Shown: in pieces, positions 33,794 through 42,095 of the stretch
Position numbering within the stretch: the first letter of the stretch is position 1
Layout of the letters: each line of letters begins with the position of its first letter
Origin: Paulinella micropora
Taxonomy: Eukaryota; Cercozoa; Imbricatea; Euglyphida; Paulinellidae
Assembly (NCBI GenBank): GCA_019918135.1
Contig: WBZZ01006783.1
Span: forward strand, 25,001-89,000
Direction: 5' to 3'
DNA length: 64,000 nt
Translations under genes and position numbers: made by a program
The notes under the pieces: generated by a model
Told to the model about the DNA's origin: nothing
What the model saw: the letters and a program-made list of their open reading frames with translations, nothing else
Database searches by the model: none

Positions 33794-34593
33794 ATGTCAT
33801 TTACGATCTCTAATCTTGAAGACGAAAAGCGAACCCGCAAAAATTTCCTCCTTCGTGTCTCCTCAAGTAATAAAACAGAATCAAAATCAGCTTCTACTCA
33901 CAATGGCAGTTTCGTTGTTGATTTACCAGCAACTGGCCGTAATATTGATATAATCAGTGCTTATGTCGTAAAGAGTATCTCTATCCCAAATGTTTTCCCA
34001 AACATACAGAGTTATACCAACACTCTCACATTAATTAAAACAACTGGATCCGCTGCAAAAACGGCAATCGCAACAGAAAATCAATACACCATTGATACAT
34101 TTATTACCGCCCTTCAATCTGCAGTCAATTCAGCAATTGCCCCAGACTCTGTAGTTATAACTTTGAACTCCGTTAATAAATTGAATTTCGCATTCACTGG
34201 TGATACATATGCTTTTGATTATGATAATAGCACGATAAGAGACAAAATAGGACTAACTGCCGATATTTCTGCCGCGGCGAGTAGCACAATGCAATCCATA
34301 GTTAATCTAATCGGTGAAACGGCTGTTTATGTTCATAGTCGCACATTGAACCAGTCTGGTTTAGTTGGAGCAAATTGTAATTTCTCTGTCGTTGGTAAAT
34401 GTAATTTAGATAAGCCCTACGGAGTCCAGTGCTACTTTGAATCGTCAAATGATGTTGCCGATTATGTGCCATTTAATATACAACGAAAAGTTTAAGATCT
34501 ATTGATATTGTCATTAGAAATGCGAGCGGTGATGTTTTGGAGATTCCTTTAAACTTTGAGGTTAGTATTCTCTTGAAAGCGTATCATGCGTAA
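33794..34593 (+). pseudogene. Penton-like minor capsid protein, 3' frameshift
   Basis: 33794-34495 encodes 233 residues (FLLRVSSSNKTESKSA, GSFVVDLPATGRNIDIISAY, SISIPNVFPNI), a beta-rich protein in the penton position right after the major capsid gene. A shift near 34487 moves the C-terminus (SIDIVIRNASGDVLEIPLNF ... LLKAYHA) to another frame ending at 34593. Assignment rests on position and the typical early S-x-x-N-x-T-x-S and late VLxIPLNFEV-like strands. ACAATATAGCA lies just upstream of the ATG. Confidence 0.7.
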
Positions 34594-34621
34594 TAAAAAA
34601 AAAGAAAAACTATAAAATATA

Positions 34622-34849
34622 ATGACATTCATAGAAAATTGAGATATACTATTTGTTCTAATCAAAAACATTAACTCACGACGAAGACGACAACATAAAG
34701 AACAAATCCCCTGCGGTGTCAATATTGACCAGTTTTACAAATATTTGAAGACAAATCACGCACAACTAACCGAAAAATTAATCAAGGATAAGGACTTTGA
34801 ATATATTAAAAAAATGTCAATAGAGATAGAAAAAAAAATTGATAAATAA
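34622..34849 (+). pseudogene. Small basic protein with early TGA
   Basis: ATG 34622 reads MTFIEN then TGA (34640-34642), and the same frame continues LFVLIKNINSRRRRQHKEQI to TAA at 34847-34849 (76 codons). The continuous frame and the Arg cluster suggest a small viral gene with one nonsense mutation. Function unknown. Confidence 0.45.
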
Positions 34850-34872
34850 GCATAAATAAAGTATTTTTTTGT

Positions 34873-36112
34873 TTAAATCTGATCTTCAATCCAGTTTAAT
34901 GAAGCGTAAATACTCGCCATTCCACCGCTTGTATTTTGTGAGGATATGGTAAATGTCTTACTTGGTGCTATCTTGATATTATATTGAGACAAATCAATGT
35001 ATATTGATGAACCACCAGACAACACATATGTAAATATCACACTTCCGCCAGTTCTTGTAGTTCCTGCCGTATCAACCTCGGCTAACGACGTGTTTGTATC
35101 GTAATTTGAATAAGAAGGTGTCCTCCTAATGTGGTATTAAGAATAATTCTCGCGATACATGTTATAGTGTCCGAATATCTGATGCATAAATTCTCAAAGT
35201 AGATTATGTTGTAATTAGTTTTGCTGTTAAATGTGGCGCGGTTTCTAATGGTAAATATGGCATTCTCAGTTGCTCCTATAGTTTTAACATTATCATACGA
35301 GTTAGTTATAGCAATAGTCCGATCAATATTCCCTTCAACTGCCAAAAACATGCTAGCAGTTTTCATTACAACGGATCCAAGACTTGACGAATATGCCTTC
35401 GCATAAATAGCAAACGCTGCCTGATCCAATGATGGAGTAGTAGCAGTGCTCGCGTATTTAATCGCATGAATTACTTCCATTCGTCCAGTTCGCGGGTTTT
35501 CTATTTTGAATGTAATTTGACCACTGCCCAGATACTGAACAACTATTTCAAACACATTCAATTTGGTAAAATCAATCGCGGGGAAGTTTCCAGTATTATT
35601 ACATTTATCAACATTCCACGCATATTGACTTACCACATTTTCTACGCTTCCCGCCGTTCTTACAACAGACATTCCCAAACTTGATTGTCTAAAACATAAA
35701 TTGTCTGCTGGTGTGGTGTGCCTATGCCAATATCGCAATTGAAACTATCTGCGGCGATAGATGATGGAAACAATGCGGAAAATCTAGCAACTAAGCCCAT
35801 GCCACTTCTATATTTGGCTCGTTCAATAGTCGTAATCTGTGACGTTGAATTACCTGAGGAGGATGTCGTTAAAACCGCCATTGAATTAGCAGACGATACC
35901 ACCCCGCCGTTTGTTTCTGTTTTGTCAAAGAAACGAGTATTTATGCCATATGTAAATACATTTTGTAATACTGGAGACAGAGTAGCAGTTCTCAATTATC
36001 CGAAGGCGGTTGTTGGTAAAGCATCTTTAATGATATCTATTGATAAAGAAGACGACGGCGGCGATGTAGTTGATGACGATGGTGTATTTGTGCTTTGACC
36101 AAAAAGGTTCAT
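34873..36112 (-). pseudogene. Putative fibre/adhesin-like virion protein, three breaks
   Basis: Starts at ATG 36112 (MNLFGQSTNTPSSS). An in-frame TAA at 35996-35998 is followed by continuing frame LRTATLSPVLQNVFTYG; a shift near 35710 leads to SSLGMSVVRTAGSVENVVSQ; a second shift near 35125 leads to a C-terminus ending ASIYASLNWIEDQI with TAA at 34873. The reconstructed length is about 410 codons. Beta-rich, no enzyme motif. It shares its first residues with the minus-strand gene at 22466. It is divergent from 36137 with 24 bp between starts. Confidence 0.55.
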
Positions 36113-36136
36113 TTTATATTTTATATTATATAAAAC

Positions 36137-36412
36137 ATGTCAATAATAATACGTGAATTGCCAAGCGATATAGTTGGACACATAAGAACATTTGTTTATT
36201 CAGAAATGTCCCAGCAGAATTATAGAAAAGAATTTTGCAATATATGTGGTTTGTCTCGCACATTCCAGTCGCATCCACCTATTATAGCAGTTGATATTGA
36301 TAATGTAGATGATGTCCAGTTTTTCACGATCTGTTCTATTAATTGCTACAGACGAGAGTCTAATATTAGAGCAAGATATGGCGAACCGCCTTTAATCGTT
36401 GTTAAGTATTAA
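36137..36412 (+). CDS. Small zinc-finger-like protein
   Basis: 91 residues: an F-box-like N-terminus (IRELPSDIVGHIRTF), then FCNICGLSRTF and TICSINCYRRE, a possible C2-C2 metal site. Intact; TATATTATATAA ends 3 nt before the ATG. Its stop overlaps that of the convergent recombinase gene. Role unknown. Confidence 0.55.
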   Translation: MSIIIRELPSDIVGHIRTFVYSEMSQQNYRKEFCNICGLSRTFQSHPPIIAVDIDNVDDVQFFTICSINCYRRESNIRARYGEPPLIVVKY

Positions 36413-37335
36413 TCTTTTTGAACTTTTTGTTTATTTCTTGTGCTTCTCCTTAATGGTGCTTTTACTTCCTCTGATTGTTCTTCTTGTGGTTTTGCTTCTT
36501 TTTTCGCTTCACTCTTCGTCGTTCCATTCCTCTTCTCTTTGATAAACTCATTAACAATAACGGCTCCAATCTTGCTTAGTTGTTGTAGTTTAGTATTTGT
36601 AATATTTGGATTATTGTTGTAAATCTGTTCGAGCAATTTATGCTTATCCTCTCTGCTAGCACTTTTTCCTCATGGTTGATATTTGCTTTCTTCTTCTCCG
36701 TTTTCGCTTTCAGTTTCATTGACATTATTTAAATTCAGACATAAATCTCTTTTGTGTCTCAACTCCTCAAGTTCAGTCTTAATTCCTTCTTCTTTAATTT
36801 CCTCAGGGTCTGCCACATTCACCCAACTATAAGAAAATGATGTGAGTAAATCGCTGTGTCCTAACACATTGGAGACCCATGTATTAAAGTTTGTAGTTTT
36901 TGGATTGGCAAAATTTGAATAAGATAAACTAGCATATAATTTTCTCAACATACTGCTTTTTTGTTTGTAGTCTGCCAGCCACGGAAAAATTTTAATCACA
37001 CGTTTATTTAGTTCGTTGTTTTTCTGCTTATCAAACACTCCATCATCGTTGATAATAATTGCTTTTTTCTTTTTGAAATGATTTCTTATCGAATTGACTT
37101 TTTCAATGACAAACTCGGGAGTAAATAAAAACACTTGTCTTTCTGTCCAATTCTTTTCTTGTCCCTCTCGTTTCTTTGCTAGATTATTTACTTTCAACTA
37201 ACTCTGCTTATCGGGCACGAGTTCATATGTATTTTTGTCAAATATTTCCACAGGCATCGCTCCAATTGCTATTATCAAAGCAAGTATTTTTAAATAAGGA
37301 TCATTGCTTAATATCATCTCATTCATTTTTGCCAT
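36409..37335 (-). pseudogene. Tyrosine recombinase / telomere-resolvase-like integrase, two nonsense codons
   Basis: One frame runs from ATG 37335 to 36409 (about 308 codons), broken by TAG (37198-37200) and TGA (36670-36672). Segments: ILALIIAIGAMPVEIF (fits the first helices with a G-x-x-x-x-E-I box), FLFTPEFVIEKVNSIR, then MLRKLYASLSYSNF ... TWVSNVLGHSDLLTSFSYSW. This gives an Arg, a LGH His and a Tyr in the order of tyrosine recombinases and protelomerases. The Lys/Arg-rich C-terminus is probably DNA-binding. Its position next to the right TIR suits the integration enzyme of the element. The first box would read R in most active enzymes and is A-M-P here, so activity is doubtful. Confidence 0.65.
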
Positions 37336-37343
37336 AACATCTC

Positions 37344-37612
37344 TTGCAGTATCCGACGTTGGCTGAGGTCTTAATGACTACATTGTCCGAGGTATTAATG
37401 ATTGAAAAGTAAACGTTGGCAGTCTAACATAAATAGCAGTGAGAGATTGAATAAAATTCGTTTTATTAAGGGGGGTGTCCAACGTTGGCCGACGTTGGCG
37501 ACCTTTTTTCAAAAAATTTCCGAGTGTGTATTAAAAAAAAGGGGGGGGGGGGGACATTTTTTTTTTAAAGGTCGGACAGGTCGGACAGGTTGGACATGTT
37601 AAAAAATAGATA
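37344..37612 (-). repeat. PLV right terminal inverted repeat
   Basis: Inverted partner of 17450-17719. It differs mainly in homopolymer lengths (poly-G tract at about 37541-37553) and scattered bases. Its inner edge lies 9 bp from the recombinase start codon. Confidence 0.92.
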
Positions 37613-37669
37613 ATAATAAGAAGAATTATTAATAAAATCGTTTAAAATTAACATTGAAAAGTGTCTGAC

Positions 37670-37750
37670 CTTTAAAATCATTAAGGCAACCTTGGACAGG
37701 TTGGACAGTGGATAATAAAATGAATTTAATAAATATCTCTCGCACCTGCT
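37670..37750 (+). repeat. Diverged second copy of PLV terminal sequence
   Basis: Outside the right TIR, CCTTGGACAGGTTGGACAGT and TAATAAAATGAATTTAATAA then TCTCTC align with the left-repeat interior (GTTGGACACC, TAATAAAACGAATTTTATTC, TCTCTC). It points the same way as the left repeat, as the start of another element would. Confidence 0.45.
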
Positions 37751-37808
37751 CACATATGAATGGAATTACAACTATGGCTCAGTATCCGAAGAGACGCCGA
37801 TCGATAAA

Positions 37809-37861
37809 GTCGTATGTGGAAATTGCTTCTAAAATTTATCAAAGCAACTTCCACATACGAC
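37809..37861. repeat. 20 bp fold-back stem
   Basis: Arms 37809-37828 and 37842-37861 (GTCGTATGTGGAAATTGCTT and its partner) pair with one mismatch and a 13 nt loop. It lies just after the stop of the minus-strand gene ending at 37875. Confidence 0.7.
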
Positions 37862-37874
37862 AAGTTGCTTTTAA

Positions 37875-38356
37875 TCAAGGAGCAAAGTTGGCCATTGTTG
37901 TGTATATGTTCAAAAAAGTATCTGTTCCTGTGCCACGAATGAAATTATTGAGCGAACCTCTGTGCGCAAACACATAAATCCTCTCATCTTCCTGAAGCGG
38001 ACTAATGAACAAAACGAAAAGACCAAAGCACTGAAGCCCTTCTACATTTCCAAACTTCGACTCTGCTCTGCCAAAAATGGCTTTCTTTTCTAAATAACCA
38101 TTAGCGACATATCCCCTCGCCCTCATTGCATCAAATTCTATTAATGGATTTAGAGGTCTATCCCTTTTGTAGAGAATTAAAAGATTAAGTCCACGACCGA
38201 ACTTTGGAATCATCCTCTGCGGATTGTGCGGCACGAAAGTGGCAATGACGAGCGCGGTCATTTGCTGAACCAATGGCTCTACTGCTGGGTCGGCGACGGC
38301 GGGGCTTTCTCCTCCTCATCCTGCTCCTCCTCATCCTGCTCCTCTTCGTCTGCCAT
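37875..38356 (-). pseudogene. Unknown gene with acidic N-terminus, frameshifted
   Basis: ATG 38356 reads MADEEEQDEEEQDEEEKAPP; after a frameshift near 38285 the frame continues at about 38280-37875 (LVQQMTALVIATFVPHNPQR, then PLQEDERIYVFAHRGSLNNF). Composition is closer to host than to virus. No domain recognised. Confidence 0.4.
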
Positions 38357-38621
38357 GGCACCTGCAACACACACGACAAGGGTTTGGACTTCTTCTCTTG
38401 ACCACTTTGGGAATTCTGAAAAAGTCGCAGAATGAAAAAAAGAAACAGACAAAAACACGTGATTGAATTTCTGGAATTTCTGCTGACAATTTGAAATGCC
38501 GATAAAAAGGAAAAGCGAAAATTTTTTTACACCGCACACCTGAAAACACTAACTTTAGCCACTTGGTGCGGTATTTTTTAGCCTACACTGGTCAACTTTT
38601 GGTGTTAAACCAAGAATAATA

Positions 38622-39086
38622 ATGAGCGATAGCGAGGAAGAATATATTGAAAGACAAGAGACAAACAAATGGTTTGAAAAACTGAAAGATAAAACTTACT
38701 TTGAAATAAATAGATTTAAAATAAGAAATGAAACGAAAGCAGAAATAATACAAAGCAAACTTGACGAGAACGAAAAAGAAAAGATTGAATTGGAGAAACA
38801 AAAAAGAGATTGCGAAAATAAAGCGAATGCGATTGACGAAATACTTGCGAAAAGAATAGGAGAAAAATAAAGAAAGGAGAAAATTGAACAAATGAAACGA
38901 GAAAAAAGGAGAGAAGAACAACAGAAGAAAAAACAATTAAGATTGCTTGAAAATTGGTTAAGTGCGGAAAATCAACCGATGGGAATAGATGATGAGATAA
39001 AAGCGCGAAAGATGATTGATAGTGGAAAAACAACAACAGAAATAATTCAATCATATGAAAAATATAAAAGACAAAGAATTGAATAA
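38622..39086 (+). pseudogene. Coiled-coil protein relic B, paralogue of 15728-16156
   Basis: ATG 38622 (MSDSEEEYIERQETNKWFEK) is open to an in-frame TAA at 38868-38870, then open in the same frame to TAA at 39084-39086. Lys/Glu-rich coiled coil with AIDEILAKR, IEQMKREKRREE, LRLLENWL and MIDSGKTTTEIIQSY, matching relic A in order. Low GC. It lies 1.0 kb right of the viral repeat, while relic A lies 1.3 kb left of it. No function recognised. Confidence 0.55.
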
Positions 39087-39289
39087 ATAGTAGTTTTCAC
39101 TACTAACTCCTTTACCGCATAGGAGTATAATCTAGTGCGTCAAAAATTGTTATCAAAAAATAGGAGGGGCTTTCAGAAAAGCCCACTTTCGTTCGAAGAG
39201 ATTTACTCATACTGCACTTGTGTGTGGTAGGTGGAGGAGACTTCAAAAAAGGTAATTTAATAATAAATACATTTTTATGTGTGTGATCA

Positions 39290-39399
39290 TTTATCTACAA
39301 TAGACAGGTCTATCTCGTATATCATAAAATAAGCCTTAGAAACATATAAAACACACACAGGAAGACAGAAAACACACCTTTGTTTTACAAAAACACACC
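39290..39399 (+). repeat. Left 110 bp inverted terminus
   Basis: Starts TTTATCTACAATAGACAGGT and ends AAACACACC. Reverse complement of 43565-43674. Confidence 0.92.
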
Positions 39400-39412
39400 T
39401 TTGTTTTGACAA

Positions 39413-39567
39413 AAAAAACGACAAACTAAGCACACTAAGAGAGATTTGGTCAAAATGACGACAAAAGCCATATAAATGAAATTTATATATATTTTATGAT
39501 AATAAAATATGGTTTTTGTCGTCATTTTGACCAAATCTCTCTTAGTGTGCTTAGTTTGTCGTTTTTT
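39413..39567. repeat. Long hairpin, 61 bp arms
   Basis: Arms 39413-39473 and 39507-39567 pair with a single mismatch over 61 positions around a 33 nt AT-rich loop. It lies immediately inside the left terminus of the 4.4 kb unit. No counterpart is seen at the right end. Confidence 0.9.
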
Positions 39568-39771
39568 GTAAACAAATGTCTTGCGAAGGCTGCTAGCTTT
39601 TTTTTGGGCCTTGTACAGACCCCCCGAAAATTCTGGGGGGGTGTTGCCTTCCGAATGATTTTGGGGCCTCTGGGATGGGGGGGGGGGGGGGGGGATTTCA
39701 GCGCGCGTGTGTTTGCTTTCTTCCCCGCGTTTGACTCTTTTTAGAACCCGTTTTAATAAATCTGTCCTGAC

Positions 39772-40251
39772 ATGAAATTTCACGAGCACGAAACGGGCTT
39801 TGTGCCCGAGCGCAAAAGGCTAGACCTGAGCCTGGAACTAGTGGATCTACAGCACAGGAACAAAGCCACGCAGCTCGTCTTGCTGCTAAACAGCGACGGT
39901 ATTAATAAAGAGCTGGCGCGCCTAGACCAAAGTTTACCGGACGGCTACCTGGCACTGTCGCAAAAGGGCGAAAATCGCGTGGTGCCGCAACACTGGGCAG
40001 ACCCTCAAGAACCCGGTTGGGCAGTTTGCTTCGGCGGCCAAGACATTTCGGTTAAGGACAGGTGCCTTCTCGTAGTCCCTAGCTGTGGAAATTTGCGACA
40101 GGACGTTGGTTTGTTGGCAGGCCTGGAGAAAGAAGCTTGCGACCTGGGGGGCACAAGCCGCTTGTTGCCCCCCCCATCACACATTGTGCCTGAAACTTTC
40201 GAGCACTATTCGGGATGGGGGGGGGGCCGGCCCCAAACTTTTTTTTGGCGG
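39772..40251 (+). CDS. Unknown ORF 1 of the 4.4 kb unit
   Basis: Opens MKFHEHETGFVPERKRLDLS and stays protein-like to about 40200 (GWAVCFGGQDISVKDRCLLV), then runs into G-rich and CA-rich low-complexity sequence where coding is doubtful; the nominal stop is at 40521. The low-complexity part could be an intron before ORF 2. No domain recognised. Confidence 0.45.
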
Positions 40252-40436
40252 GAGGGGGGGGGGGCCGCAACACGCACGATACTACGACAAGGCACCTTGA
40301 AGGACATTTTTTCAGATCAGCAACACACACCCACCCGCAAAAAAAAAGACATCTACACACACACCGACAATCACACACACACAGCCCTCGTTGGTGTGGT
40401 ACAGGCCCGACTGACTGCGCGTAGCATCTTCAAGGC

Positions 40437-41675
40437 ATGGAACCCTCCGCTGTACCTTTATCTCTCCCGCAACCTGCGCGCTTGGTATCTTCGGATCTCC
40501 AATCTGTGCAGCCCTTGTTGAAATCCTTGCAGCAAGCCGCAGCTGCGAACCAGGCCGCCTGCCTCGAAGTGGTCATTGCTTGGAAACCAGCTCTCCTCCC
40601 GGAAGACCTCCCGCCGACGCCACACACCTCGCACCTCTGGTTCGACGAACTGGAGGCGGGCCTCCGGATTTTCACTGGCCCCGAGTTCTACCTCAGCCTG
40701 TTCCGCTTCGCGGCCGCGACCGGCCTCCGCAACTCTGTCCTCGTGCGCCTGCCTACCGCCGAGCTGTTCCCGCACGTTCAGTCGCCGGAGCTCACCCGCG
40801 CCCTGTGCGGGCTCGGCGGACGCCGCGCGCTGGACGCTCTGCGGCAGTTCTTAAGGCAACCGCTGGACCGCAGGCTCGCCGAGGACTGTCCTTTAATCAC
40901 CGGCTGCGTAATCATGAGCGACACTTCTTCGACGCGGGTGTGCGCCAGGCTGAGCCAGTTCGAGTTCCTGGCACGTTGTTCGGCAGCGGACGGTACCTTT
41001 GACGCTGGCGCCCTCCACAGGCAGCTGGAGCTGCACGGGACAGTCTTGGTTTGTACCGAGGGCGCGCACTACTAGCAGGTCCCGCCGCACGTCGCGTCAC
41101 CGCGGTTTGTGCCCTTTGAAATCATGTACCAACTGCACAGACAACGCGGCATCGACCTGCGGAAGCTGTTCCGAACAAGTCAGGACCAGGACGGCGACGG
41201 CTTGCCGCTGCGCGCGCGCTACTGGTTTGCCAAGGCCTGGCTCGACGCGCGCGACAGGCAGGTGGCCCTGGGCTTTCTGGCAACTTCCGCGGCCGGGTCA
41301 CTGGGCGCGCCCCCGACGCCGGCCGTGCTGCGCCAAATTTTGCTGGAGCTGCGATTCTTCGGAGAAACCCACGGCTGGCTGCGGGACGACCTGGCGGAGC
41401 CAAAGGAGCTGCCAGAGTACAGGCGCGCGCGCGAGGCTGCCGCCGGCCTAGAGCGCCTGCTGCGCCCGCTGAACGAGGACATTAAGCATCGAGCCCTTGC
41501 GCTGTCCGCGCAGTGGATCCCGTCGTTACTAGACGACTGCCTGCGGCGCGCCCTCAAGCACGTGCTGGGCTTCGTGCTGAACCCAGCCGAGCGCGCGCGG
41601 GCAGTCGAGTGCGAACTCGCCAAGTACGAGGACAAACAGCGCCACAAGCGCCGCCGTACCACTGCTAGCGGCTAA
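40437..41675 (+). pseudogene. Unknown ORF 2 of the 4.4 kb unit, one TAG
   Basis: A single GC-rich frame of 413 codons is interrupted once by TAG (41073-41075, after GALHRQLELHGTVLVCTEGA). It has helical, Leu/Arg-rich sequence (FRFAAATGLRNSVLVRL, QDQDGDGLPLRARYWFAKAW) and a basic end (KQRHKRRRTTASG). CTACTAGCAG at the break could also be a splice acceptor, so an intron is possible. No family recognised. Confidence 0.5.
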
Positions 41676-42095
41676 CGGGCCGTGCGTGCAGGATCGAATA
41701 TGATTGCTACACCCAAGTTGAAGACAAAAAAGAAAGTTATAGCTTATTAAAATCGAACGATACTCCCCAAAAAAATTGCGTCTGCTTTTTCTGTGTATGT
41801 TTGCAATAACCTGAATTATTTTTTTAAAATAAGGAAAACAAAGAAAGGAAGGAGGGGACACACAAAATAGCGGCCCCCCCCCTTCCCCTCTCAGCCTCTG
41901 GCCCGACCCATGCGTGCGGCAGGGCACGGGTAGGGGAGGGGGCGCGGTGTGGTCCGGGGTAGTGGGTGAAAGAAAAAACGAATAATGCAGCGGCGCGCAT
42001 ACACATCTATATATAAAAAAAGCAAAGAAAAAAAAACACTGTAACTGTTGTACAGCTGAGCTTGGGCGTCACAATCTTTTTCGCGGATAAGTTCC
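41676..42095. other. Spacer inside the 4.4 kb unit
   Basis: AT-rich then poly-C/G stretch between ORF 2 and the LRR-like ORF. No gene seen; it may hold a promoter for the LRR-like gene. Confidence 0.4.

Larger units (their letters stand above)
17450..37612. mobile_element. Integrated polinton-like virus (PLV), 20.2 kb
   Basis: A low-GC block bounded by inverted repeats of about 270 bp contains about 20 compact genes. They include primase-helicase, packaging ATPase, major and penton-like capsid proteins, a PLA2-like protein, an S74 fibre and a tyrosine recombinase. This set, the TIRs and the size match polinton-like viruses. No DNA polymerase B, retroviral-type integrase or adenoviral-type protease was found, which argues against a classical Polinton or Maviro-type virophage. 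No clear target-site duplication is visible. Several genes carry stops or frameshifts, so this is probably a fossil or fading provirus. Confidence 0.88.

Noticed and set aside
17450-37612. Classical Polinton/Maverick or Maviro-type virophage identity
   Set aside because: No protein-primed DNA polymerase B, retroviral-type integrase or adenoviral-type protease was found inside the TIRs; the gene set fits a PLV better.
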